A program made the translations under genes and the position numbers. A stretch of DNA of 64,000 nucleotides from Rhizobium aethiopicum. GTDB taxonomy: Bacteria > Pseudomonadota > Alphaproteobacteria > Rhizobiales > Rhizobiaceae. The notes under the pieces were generated by a model. That model had not been told where the DNA came from and made no database searches. It saw only the letters and a list, made by a program, of their open reading frames with translations. Where the stretch lies: assembly GCF_900094625.1 (NCBI RefSeq), contig NZ_FMAJ01000007.1, positions 186,001-250,000 on the forward strand, written 5' to 3'. Below, piece after piece: positions 57,205 through 64,000 of the stretch (positions are counted from its first letter, which is position 1; each line of letters begins with the position of its first letter).

Positions 57205-58857
57205 ATGAAGATCATCGCACTGTTCTTTCCCAAAGCTTCGATCGGCACCTATCTCGTTGCCATGGCGGTGGCGATCGCGCTGCCGATCTTCGCCTTCGTG
57301 GCGCTGCTTCTGCTGCAGCTGGAGGACAACCAGCGCTCGACGCTGAAGCGCGAGACGGCACAGGACGCGCTTGCCCTTTCGCGCATCATCGATCGCCAGC
57401 TTCAGGACATGGCGACGACGTTGCGACTGCTGTCGACCTCCCCGGAGCTTGAAAACGGCGATTTCGCCTCCTTCCACGAGCGCACGGAAACGGCTCTGCG
57501 GAACAATACGCTCTACGTCCTCGCCGTCGACCGCACCGGTCAACAGTTGCTGAACACACGCCGGCCTTTCGGCACGCCGCTCGGAAAAATGGCAAATATC
57601 GCCGCGCTCGATGCCGCCATAACATCCGGCCGCATCGAGGCGTCCGATGTTTTTCGCGGCAGAACCAGCGACGAATGGGTCTATAACGTCACTCTGCCAA
57701 GAGAGAACGACCCGGTCGCCGCCCTCATCATTACTCAGGATGCCAAGGATCTCGGCAGGCTCGTCACGACCCAGGGCCTTGCTCCCGGCTGGTCGGCCGC
57801 CGTTGTCGATCAAAGCGGTCACGTTGTCGTTGCCGCCGGTCCCGCCGCCCTCGAGCCCGGCACGCCCTTCGATCCGCGCATCCTGCCGGCGCTTAGGCTT
57901 TCCCGGGGCGTCTTCGAGGATAAGACGATCCTGCCGCACATGCTTCTAGGTTATGCGCAGATTACGGGCTGGTCGTGGAAGACGGTGATCTGGGGGCCGG
58001 TGGCGCAGGCTTCGATTCTCAGCACCTGGCGTTTCCTCATCATCGGAGGCGTCGCACTCGTGCTCGTCGCCGTATTGGCCGCCTATGCGGTCGCAAGGCA
58101 GGTCCGCACCACCATCCGCGAGATCGCCGACATGGCGAACCGGATGGGCGAGGGCCATATCGTCTCGCCGGTGGAAACGAGCGTCATCGAGGCAAACCAG
58201 GTGGCGATCGCTCTTTCGAACGCCTCTTTCGATCGCAGCCAGACCGAGGACCGGCTGCGCTTCGTCATGCACGAACTCGTCCACCGCACCAAGAACCTTC
58301 TCACACTTGCGCAGGCCATGATGCGCCAGCTCGCCAAGCAGGCTGACAGCGTCGAAACCTTTCAGGCCGCCGTCGCCGACCGCCTTGAGGGGCTCGTGCG
58401 TTCGATCGAGCTGCTGACCAGCGAGCAATGGGGAGGCGTGTCGCTGCGGCGCGTCGTCGACATTCATCTGCAGGCCTTCCCGCAATCGCGCGAGCAGATC
58501 GAAATCACCGGCCAAGATTTCGTCCTGAAGCCGGATGCGGTGCAGAATCTCGGCCTCGCCCTGCATGAGCTCGCCACCAATTCGGTGAAATATGGTGCGC
58601 TCTCCGTCCCGCAGGGCCGCGTCCGCTTCAACTGGCACGATGTCCGGGAGGAAGACAAGCCGGATGCCTTGCTCCGCTTCACCTGGGAGGAGCGCGGCGG
58701 TCCACCGGTCACAGAGCCGTCGCGTTCGGGCTTCGGCACAACAGTCATAAAGGCGCACGCCGCCTCCGCTTTCCGCGGTACGGTCGAGGTCGATTTCAAA
58801 CCGGAAGGTCTGATATGGGTGCTGACGGCCCAGCGCGCCACGCTGGAGCGAGAATAG
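57205..58857 (+). CDS. Membrane HWE-family sensor histidine kinase
   Basis: 550 residues. A first transmembrane helix at about 12-37, a periplasmic sensor domain of about 235 residues with cache-like features, a second helix at about 276-297, and a HAMP-like linker (VRTTIREIADMANRMGEGHI). The kinase core has the HWE-type signature: phosphoacceptor H360 in FVMHELVHRTKNLLTLAQ and the later LHELATNSVKYGAL and FTWEERGGPP, where the tryptophan-glutamate pair defines the family. HWE kinases in alphaproteobacteria often feed the PhyR general stress pathway or act without a dedicated regulator; no response regulator gene is adjacent. A DUF992 gene with an EcfG-like promoter follows immediately. Confidence 0.85.
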   Translation: MKIIALFFPKASIGTYLVAMAVAIALPIFAFVALLLLQLEDNQRSTLKRETAQDALALSRIIDRQLQDMATTLRLLSTSPELENGDFASFHERTETALRNNTLYVLAVDRTGQQLLNTRRPFGTPLGKMANIAALDAAITSGRIEASDVFRGRTSDEWVYNVTLPRENDPVAALIITQDAKDLGRLVTTQGLAPGWSAAVVDQSGHVVVAAGPAALEPGTPFDPRILPALRLSRGVFEDKTILPHMLLGYAQITGWSWKTVIWGPVAQASILSTWRFLIIGGVALVLVAVLAAYAVARQVRTTIREIADMANRMGEGHIVSPVETSVIEANQVAIALSNASFDRSQTEDRLRFVMHELVHRTKNLLTLAQAMMRQLAKQADSVETFQAAVADRLEGLVRSIELLTSEQWGGVSLRRVVDIHLQAFPQSREQIEITGQDFVLKPDAVQNLGLALHELATNSVKYGALSVPQGRVRFNWHDVREEDKPDALLRFTWEERGGPPVTEPSRSGFGTTVIKAHAASAFRGTVEVDFKPEGLIWVLTAQRATLERE

Positions 58858-58861
58858 CTCA

Positions 58862-58886
58862 GGAACAATCGCCACCTCAACCCGTT
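58862..58886 (+). promoter_or_regulatory. Candidate EcfG (general stress sigma factor) promoter
   Basis: GGAAC (58862-58866), 16 bases, CGTT (58883-58886), 30 bases before the DUF992 ATG. Same consensus and same spacer as the element at 5713-5737. It begins four bases after the kinase stop codon. Confidence 0.6.
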
Positions 58887-58916
58887 TCGAACAGGTCGTT
58901 TTCAAGGAGAAGGATC

Positions 58917-59399
58917 ATGTTCAAGCAAACGATGATCGCCGCCGCTGCTCTGGCGGCTGCTGCCATGGCAAGCCCGGCGAGCGCGGAAAGTTATGTGACG
59001 CTTGGCCGTCTGGTCTGCGGTTCGGATGGCGGCCAGGGTCTAATCGTCACCTCGCAGAAGAATCTCATCTGCACCTATACACCGGCATCCGGCGGCGCCA
59101 AGGCGGTCTATGCCGGCAAAATAGAGAAATTCGGCATCGACCTCGGCCAGACCGGCAAGAGCGTGATGATCTGGCAGGTGCTGGCAAAGACAGGCACGGA
59201 CATGCCTGAATTCGCCCTTGCCGGCGAATATTATGGCATCGGCGCCGATGCGAGTCTCGGTGCCGGTGCCGGCGCAAAGGTGATTGCCGGCGGCACCAAT
59301 AAGGCCTTCATGCTGCAGCCGCTGAATGTCCAGGCGCAGGAAGGGCTCAACTTGGCGATCGGCGTCGAGAAGATGACGCTTGTACCGGGTGAGATATGA
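58917..59399 (+). CDS. DUF992 secreted protein, predicted general-stress target
   Basis: 160 residues. Signal peptide MFKQTMIAAAALAAAAMASPASA, then ESYVTLGRLVCGSDGGQGLI, SQKNLICTYTPASGGA, the two cysteines and the FGIDLGQTGKSVMIWQVLA stretch that mark DUF992, a family of small periplasmic proteins in Rhizobiales with no known function. AAGGAG precedes the ATG. The EcfG-like promoter upstream suggests a role in envelope stress. Convergent with pntB, sharing a terminator. Confidence 0.85.
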   Translation: MFKQTMIAAAALAAAAMASPASAESYVTLGRLVCGSDGGQGLIVTSQKNLICTYTPASGGAKAVYAGKIEKFGIDLGQTGKSVMIWQVLAKTGTDMPEFALAGEYYGIGADASLGAGAGAKVIAGGTNKAFMLQPLNVQAQEGLNLAIGVEKMTLVPGEI

Positions 59400-59403
59400 G
59401 AAA

Positions 59404-59423
59404 AGCCGCCCAAAAGAGCGGCT
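59404..59423 (-). terminator. Terminator of the pnt operon, shared with DUF992
   Basis: AGCCGC (59404-59409) pairs with GCGGCT (59418-59423) around CAAAAGAG. On the minus strand a TTTT run follows, giving a usable terminator 8 bases after the pntB stop. On the plus strand the downstream run is poor. Confidence 0.65.
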
Positions 59424-59430
59424 CATCGGC

Positions 59431-60825
59431 TCAATGCGCGATCGCCTTATTGATATCCTCGGTCATTTTCTTGGCATCGCCGAGCAGCATCATCGTGCCG
59501 TCCTTGTAGAACAGGGTGTTGTCGATGCCGGCATAACCCGAACCGAGCGAGCGCTTGACGAACAGGCAGGTCTTGGCCCGGTCGACGTCGAGGATCGGCA
59601 TGCCGTAGATCGGCGAGGTCTTGTCGTCGCGTGCCGCCGGATTGGTGACGTCGTTGGCGCCGATGACATAGGCGACGTCGGCCTGGGCGAATTCCGAATT
59701 GATGTCGTCGAGCTCGAAGACTTCGTCATAGGGAACATTGGCTTCGGCAAGCAGCACGTTCATATGGCCCGGCATACGGCCGGCGACCGGATGGATCGCG
59801 TATTTCACCTCGACGCCGTTCTTCTTCAAATTGTCCGCAAGTTCGCGCAGCGCGTGCTGGGCCTGGGCGACCGCCATTCCGTATCCCGGCACGATGATCA
59901 CCTTCGAGGCGTTCGCCATCAAATAGGCAGCATCCTCGGCCGAGCCGAGCTTGACGGTCTTGTCCGACGTGTCGGCTCCACCCGATGCCGTCTCGCCGCC
60001 GAAACCACCGAGAATGACCGAGATGAAGGAGCGGTTCATGCCCTTGCACATGATGTAGGAGAGGATGGCGCCGGAAGAGCCAACGAGCGCGCCGGTGATG
60101 ATCAGCGCCAGATTGCCGAGCGTGAAGCCGATGCCGGCTGCAGCCCAGCCGGAATAGGAGTTCAGCATCGAGACGACGACCGGCATGTCGGCGCCGCCTA
60201 TCGGCACGATCAGCAGCACGCCGAGCGCCAGCGACAGCGCCACGACGGCCCAGAAGTCGAAATGGCTTTCGGTCAAGGCAAGGCCGACGATGAAGAGCAC
60301 GATCAGCGCCAGCAGCGCGGCGTTGATCAGATGCCGGTAAGGCAGCAGGATCGGTTTGCCGGACATGCGCCCGTCGAGCTTCAGGAAGGCGATGATCGAG
60401 CCGGTGAAGGTCAGTGCCCCGATCGCCACGCCGAGCGCCATTTCGATGCGCGCCTCGGTGTGGATATGGCCGATCTCGCCGATGCCAAAGGAGGCGGGCG
60501 TGTAGAGCGCCGAGGCGGCGACCAGCACCGCGGCAAGGCCGACCAGCGAATGGAAGCCGGCGACGAGCTGCGGCATCGAGGTCATTGGGATGGTGCGGGC
60601 GACATAGGCGCCGACGCTGCCGCCGATGGCAAGGCCGAGGACGATCAGCACGAAACCGCCGAAGTTGGGCGTCGCCAGCACCAGCGTCGTCAGGATGGCG
60701 ATCCCCATGCCGACCATGCCGTAGAGATTGCCCTTGCGGCTAGTGGCCGGATGCGACAGGCCGCGCAGCGCCAGGATGAAGAGCACGCCGGAGACGAGGT
60801 AGAGGAAAGCTGCGATATTGGTCAT
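59431..60825 (-). CDS. pntB: Proton-translocating NAD(P) transhydrogenase, beta subunit
   Basis: 464 residues. N-terminal membrane part with about nine helices (MTNIAAFLYLVSGVLFILAL through IITGALVGSSGAILSYIM), then the NADP-binding domain III with KVIIVPGYGMAVAQAQHALREL and VIGANDVTNPAARDDKTSPIYGMP. It couples inward proton movement to hydride transfer from NADH to NADP+, supplying NADPH. GAGGAAACG precedes the ATG at 60825; the longer frame to 61005 overlaps pntAb and is rejected. Confidence 0.95.
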   Translation of the reverse strand: MTNIAAFLYLVSGVLFILALRGLSHPATSRKGNLYGMVGMGIAILTTLVLATPNFGGFVLIVLGLAIGGSVGAYVARTIPMTSMPQLVAGFHSLVGLAAVLVAASALYTPASFGIGEIGHIHTEARIEMALGVAIGALTFTGSIIAFLKLDGRMSGKPILLPYRHLINAALLALIVLFIVGLALTESHFDFWAVVALSLALGVLLIVPIGGADMPVVVSMLNSYSGWAAAGIGFTLGNLALIITGALVGSSGAILSYIMCKGMNRSFISVILGGFGGETASGGADTSDKTVKLGSAEDAAYLMANASKVIIVPGYGMAVAQAQHALRELADNLKKNGVEVKYAIHPVAGRMPGHMNVLLAEANVPYDEVFELDDINSEFAQADVAYVIGANDVTNPAARDDKTSPIYGMPILDVDRAKTCLFVKRSLGSGYAGIDNTLFYKDGTMMLLGDAKKMTEDINKAIAH

Positions 60826-60832
60826 CGTTTCC

Positions 60833-61231
60833 TCACCGGTCCTTCTTGCGGTACATCGCCAGCATGCGCTGCGTGACCAGGAAGCCGCCGAAAATGTTGA
60901 CCGAGACGAGCACGAGGGCGACGAAACCGAAGCCGGTCGCAAGCCCGCTGGTGGAAATGCCGACCGCCAGCAGCGCGCCGACGACGATGACGGAGGAGAT
61001 CGCATTGGTCACCGCCATCAGCGGCGTATGCAGCGCCGGCGTCACCGACCAGACGACGTAATAACCGACGAAGATCGACAAGACGAAGATCGCCAGCTGG
61101 AAGACGAAGGGATCGATCGCCCCGCCGGTCGCAGCGCTTGCCGCCTCCGGGGCATGCGCGGCTGCGGCGGTGACGGCCGCTACCGCGTCGTTCAGCTGCT
61201 GCAGGGCCCTGTCCATTGCTTCACTGGCCAT
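60833..61231 (-). CDS. pntAb: NAD(P) transhydrogenase alpha-2 subunit (membrane part)
   Basis: 132 residues. A hydrophilic N-terminal 35 residues, then three hydrophobic helices (FVFQLAIFVLSIFVGYYVVW, HTPLMAVTNAISSVIVVGAL, FVALVLVSVNIFGGFLVTQR). In Rhizobiales the alpha subunit is split into a soluble NAD-binding PntAa and this membrane PntAb. The stop and start of the flanking genes nearly touch (one base shared with pntAa, 7 bases before pntB). Confidence 0.93.
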   Translation of the reverse strand: MASEAMDRALQQLNDAVAAVTAAAAHAPEAASAATGGAIDPFVFQLAIFVLSIFVGYYVVWSVTPALHTPLMAVTNAISSVIVVGALLAVGISTSGLATGFGFVALVLVSVNIFGGFLVTQRMLAMYRKKDR

Positions 61232-62379
61232 CAGAGATCTCCCTTCTTCGCGCCGCCGAAGGCGGGATGAACGACGCCGCCGGCATAGGTCAGCATCGTC
61301 GCCTTGACGAGCTCGTCGTCGAGATTGACGACGACCGACTTGGTTTCCTTGTCGACCATGGTCTCGAGGAAGGTGACGAGGTTCTTGGCATAGAGCGCCG
61401 AGGCGCTGGCCGCGACCCGGCCCGGCATGTTGGCAAAGCCGATCACCCTGACACCTTCGACATCGGCGACCTCGCCGGCAACGACGCCCTCGATGTTGCC
61501 GCCGCGCTCGACTGCAAGATCGACGGCGACCGCACCCGGCTTCATCGAGGCAAGCATGGCGCGCGACACCAGCCGCGGCGCCGGCCGGCCGGGAATGAGA
61601 GCGGTGGTGATGACTATATCCTGCTTGGCAATGTGTTCGGCGACAAGGGCTGCCTGCTTGGCCTGATAGTCGGCCGACATTTCCTTGGCATAACCGCCGG
61701 CCGTTTCCGCCGCCTTGAACTCGTCGTCCTCGACGGCGATGAACTTGGCGCCGAGCGAAGCGACCTGCTCCTTGGCGGCCGGGCGGACATCGGTGGCCGA
61801 GACCGCAGCACCGAGGCGCCGGGCGGTGGCGATTGCCTGGAGGCCGGCGACACCGGCGCCCATGACGAAGACCTTGGCGGCCGGCACCGTGCCTGCCGCC
61901 GTCATCATCATCGGCATGGCTCGGTCATAGACCGCCGCCGCCTCGACGACCGCCTGGTAGCCGGCGAGATTGGCCTGGGAGGAAAGCACGTCCATCGACT
62001 GGGCACGGGTGATGCGCGGCATCAGTTCCATCGCGAAGGCCGACAGCCCGGCGCTTGCGAAAGCGGCGATCGCTTCGTCATTGCCGTAAGGGTCCATGAC
62101 CGCGATGACGGCGGCGCCGCTCTTGTACCCCGCAATTTCCGATGGGCCCGGGCGGCGCACCTTCAGCACCACGTCTGCAGCAGCGGCATCGGCAAAACTG
62201 CCGATTCTGGCGCCGGCGGCCTCGAACTCGCCATCCAAAATACGCGAAGCCGCACCGGCACCGGCTTCGACCACGACATCGAAGCCGAAACTCTTCATCT
62301 TTTTCACGGTCTCCGCAGAGGCCGCGACACGCGTCTCCCCGTCCGCAAATTCTTTTGCAACGAATACAATATTGCCCAA
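61231..62379 (-). CDS. pntAa: NAD(P) transhydrogenase alpha-1 subunit (soluble NAD-binding part)
   Basis: 382 residues. The N-terminal half is alanine dehydrogenase-like (ETRVAASAETVKKMKSFGFDVVVEAGAGA), and the NAD-binding Rossmann domain has VFVMGAGVAGLQAIATARRLGA, then ATDVRPAAKEQVASLGA. Domain I delivers hydride from NADH to PntB. The start is a TTG at 62379 preceded by GGAGGAGGGGGCAG, one of the better ribosome sites in this region, giving LGNIVFVAKE; the frame upstream to 62517 is not conserved-looking. First gene of pntAa-pntAb-pntB. Confidence 0.93.
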   Translation of the reverse strand: MGNIVFVAKEFADGETRVAASAETVKKMKSFGFDVVVEAGAGAASRILDGEFEAAGARIGSFADAAAADVVLKVRRPGPSEIAGYKSGAAVIAVMDPYGNDEAIAAFASAGLSAFAMELMPRITRAQSMDVLSSQANLAGYQAVVEAAAVYDRAMPMMMTAAGTVPAAKVFVMGAGVAGLQAIATARRLGAAVSATDVRPAAKEQVASLGAKFIAVEDDEFKAAETAGGYAKEMSADYQAKQAALVAEHIAKQDIVITTALIPGRPAPRLVSRAMLASMKPGAVAVDLAVERGGNIEGVVAGEVADVEGVRVIGFANMPGRVAASASALYAKNLVTFLETMVDKETKSVVVNLDDELVKATMLTYAGGVVHPAFGGAKKGDL

Positions 62380-62585
62380 CTGCCCCCTCCTCCGGGTCAG
62401 CCAGACCGCCGCAGGCTTCGCCTGCGCAGGCCAAGCACCTAATTCACAAAGCTTCGGAGAAGCCTCCCCTCCCCTTAGAGCCCCTCGCGTCCCCTCGGAC
62501 GCACAACGACGCTCCAACTCCTGGATCGACGCATCGCGCTTTCCGAAAACCGATTCCGATTTTCCGGCCGATGCGCCAGCCGCGA

Positions 62586-62810
62586 TCAGCGGACCAGGAA
62601 GATGCCGGCGGCGAGAAGAATGATGAAGACGAAGAGACCGCCAAGCAGACCGGCGCCGCCGAAGAAACCGGCCGTCATCGCCAAGAGGAGAACGATGAGA
62701 AGCATCGTGCCGTATTTCGTGCCGGCAATGAACATGTTGTAGGTCTGCTCATGTTCCTTGTAATCCATCGGCGCGCCGGTCTCGACCGGTCCGGTATGAT
62801 GTTCGGCCAT
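62586..62810 (-). CDS. aa3-type cytochrome c oxidase subunit IV
   Basis: 74 residues. A short hydrophilic N-terminus (MAEHHTGPVETGAPMDYKEHEQTYNMF) with the conserved Y-x-EHE-x-TY-x-F pattern, followed by a hydrophobic domain (YGTMLLIVLLLAMTAGFFG, LLGGLFVFIILLAAGIFLV). This is the small alphaproteobacterial aa3 oxidase subunit IV (COX4_pro_2 type), a single- or double-helix accessory of the respiratory oxidase. The ATG at 62810 has GGGAGA upstream. It lies 206 bp upstream of pntAa on the same strand, a linkage often seen in Rhizobiales. Confidence 0.85.
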   Translation of the reverse strand: MAEHHTGPVETGAPMDYKEHEQTYNMFIAGTKYGTMLLIVLLLAMTAGFFGGAGLLGGLFVFIILLAAGIFLVR

Positions 62811-63033
62811 AAATATCGTCTCCCTGAAATGCTTTAGCGCTGCCTGATTCCCTCTTTTGGCCGAGGGAAGTCCCTGTTTGCAGGAATTACACAATGACAC
62901 GCAAAAGCGCAATGCATGAGAATGCCGCAGCCGCGGTGCGAACCACCTTCTCCGGCGAGGAAAAGGCCTGAGGATGCCGGCTGCGGATCTTGTCATAGAC
63001 CCATATCATCTCCCATCCGGAGAGCAGGGGAAA

Positions 63034-63786
63034 TCACAGCGGCAGGTCGGTGCCGAGTTCTCCTTGCGGCACGAAACGCGCCGTCGGGATGATGGTGAGC
63101 GGTGGCAGAGTGTCGTTCGGATTGCGCGAAAACATCATGCGCTGCTCGCTGGCGCTGGAGATGAAGAAGGGATAGCGCGTCAACAGCTTGCGCCCGACCT
63201 CGATCACATTCGTCGCCATCAGCGTCATGTCGATGCCGTAGTTCTTCGCCAGCCGGCCAGGAACCACCGTATCGGCATAAAAGACCCGTTTGTAGAAAGC
63301 GGCATGCGGCGGCCGGACGAACTGAAGGACGCGATCAGCACGGAAATAGGCGGCCGCAACAATGGTGGGTCTCAGCGTCAGATAGGGCACCCATGGGAGG
63401 TCGGCGGTGAGTTCCGGATCGGCAGCGAAACGCGCCGGATCGATCAGGGTCAGACCCGCGTCCAGGAGCTCGTCCATAGCCTCGGGAAAAGCGCCGCCGG
63501 ACTGGCTGAGGCGATGCTCGGGTGTCACATAATGAACCCGGATCGTACTGATCAGCTCACCATAATAATACAACCCGAAAATATAGGCGTGGCTGTCGAA
63601 ATCGCTGTCATCAAGCAGGCCTTTCGGGGCGAGTGCCAGGACGTCATGGGCCTTGTAAGCCTTGTAGCGCAGGCGCTCCACCTGCTCCATGTCTTCGCTG
63701 CTTTCGACGCGACGATATTCGACATGATCCAAAATTTCCAAAATTTTCGCGCTGAAATCACTTCGCTTGAACAGTGTATCCGACAT
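63034..63786 (-). CDS. FeeM/LuxI-like GNAT-fold acyltransferase
   Basis: 250 residues. EDMEQVERLRYKAYKAHDVL (about 31-50), then DDSDFDSHAYIFGLYYYGEL and ISTIRVHYVTPE follow the order of LuxI and FeeM autoinducer or N-acyl amino acid synthases: a recognition strand with arginine, an acidic cluster and a substrate strand. VPYLTLRPTIVAAAYFRAD and DTVVPGRLAKNYGIDMTLMA follow. No LuxR gene is next to it, so a long-chain N-acyl amino acid synthase (FeeM type) is more likely than an acyl-homoserine lactone synthase. Function is inferred from fold pattern only. Confidence 0.6.
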   Translation of the reverse strand: MSDTLFKRSDFSAKILEILDHVEYRRVESSEDMEQVERLRYKAYKAHDVLALAPKGLLDDSDFDSHAYIFGLYYYGELISTIRVHYVTPEHRLSQSGGAFPEAMDELLDAGLTLIDPARFAADPELTADLPWVPYLTLRPTIVAAAYFRADRVLQFVRPPHAAFYKRVFYADTVVPGRLAKNYGIDMTLMATNVIEVGRKLLTRYPFFISSASEQRMMFSRNPNDTLPPLTIIPTARFVPQGELGTDLPL

Positions 63787-63922
63787 TTCTTGATCCGCTC
63801 GTTAACGGATCATTAATCATACACCAGCCAAATTTAGGCAAGGAAATCCGATAATTCGGGCCGTTTATAGATTATTAAGGTTAACGGCGTACCCGCGGGC
63901 AAAGGTGGCAGTTGCGGAACGC

Positions 63923-64000
63923 TCAGGCGACCTTGTTGCGGCGACGCTGGACGGGGCGGCGGCCGATGCCATGCTGCAACAGCGCAATATTCTGGGAAGG
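63923..64000 (-). CDS. 3' end of an unidentified gene (partial)
   Basis: The last 25 codons, ending in TGA at 63923-63925, read PSQNIALLQHGIGRRPVQRR then RNKVA. Arginine-rich C-terminal tail; no family can be named from so little. The 137 bases between this stop and the FeeM-like start should include that gene's promoter. Confidence 0.4.
   Translation of the reverse strand, partial: PSQNIALLQHGIGRRPVQRRRNKVA

Noticed and set aside
63034..63786. Acyl-homoserine lactone synthase (quorum sensing)
   Set aside because: No LuxR partner and a different C-terminal half; a FeeM-like reading fits better, though this is not settled.

Overview
The window looks like a chromosomal segment of an alphaproteobacterium of the Rhizobiales, most likely Rhizobium of the leguminosarum/etli group. 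The evidence is a CpdR regulator, a RopA-type alphaproteobacterial porin, an aa3 oxidase subunit IV of the alphaproteobacterial type, a split PntAa/PntAb transhydrogenase, a four-subunit sarcosine oxidase operon, several class III nucleotidyl cyclases, EcfG-type promoters and rhizobial intergenic palindromes. No phage, insertion sequence, rRNA operon or CRISPR array was seen.

Layout. 0-7.5 kb: start of an N-formylglutamate amidohydrolase, cpdR, tRNA-Val(GAC), the ropA porin, a secreted protein, a degenerate thermonuclease-like protein, an MgtC-family protein, two small proteins behind a candidate general-stress promoter, and a TerC/DUF475 membrane protein. 7.5-16.3 kb: a tctCBA tripartite tricarboxylate transporter, a periplasmic binding protein, a cyclase/TolB-like/TPR protein and a TctD/TctE-like two-component system. 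A tandem 10-mer upstream of tctC is a good candidate for the regulator's box. 16.4-23.1 kb: a conserved three-gene operon of transglutaminase-DUF2126, ATP-grasp/alpha-E and transglutaminase proteins. 23.2-24.5 kb: a Tad-like von Willebrand protein with a perfect terminator. 24.7-35.8 kb: a complete glycogen operon, glgP-glgB-glgC-glgA-pgm-glgX, followed by a MaoC-like hydratase.

36.5-43.8 kb is the most accessory-looking block: a seven-gene minus-strand catabolic operon (BKACE/DUF849 enzyme, alpha/beta hydrolase, LigA-like and LigB-like extradiol dioxygenase subunits, FAD monooxygenase, PcaD-like hydrolase, MFS transporter) preceded by a TetR gene. Its promoter is bracketed by an inverted pair of 14-mers, a strong operator candidate. 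Next to it lies a decayed scoA/scoB CoA-transferase remnant. Because BKACE enzymes release acetoacetate and ScoAB activates acetoacetate, the remnant may be a lost step of the same pathway. 44.7-50 kb: soxBDAG sarcosine oxidase.

50-55.4 kb: a FecR-domain protein convergent with a CHASE2 cyclase, then a second cyclase with a c-type haem motif; with the 12.3 kb gene this makes three class III cyclases in 43 kb. 55.4-59.4 kb: rpsU, a TPR lipoprotein, an HWE-type histidine kinase and a DUF992 protein behind a second candidate EcfG promoter. 59.4-64 kb: pntAa-pntAb-pntB, an aa3 oxidase small subunit, a FeeM/LuxI-like acyltransferase and the 3' end of an unidentified gene.

Functionally, the window combines central carbon storage (glycogen), redox balance (transhydrogenase), uptake of organic acids, one-carbon/methylamine-type metabolism (sarcosine) and aromatic or N-heterocycle catabolism with much signalling. 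All family names come from motif recognition by eye; no database search was run.
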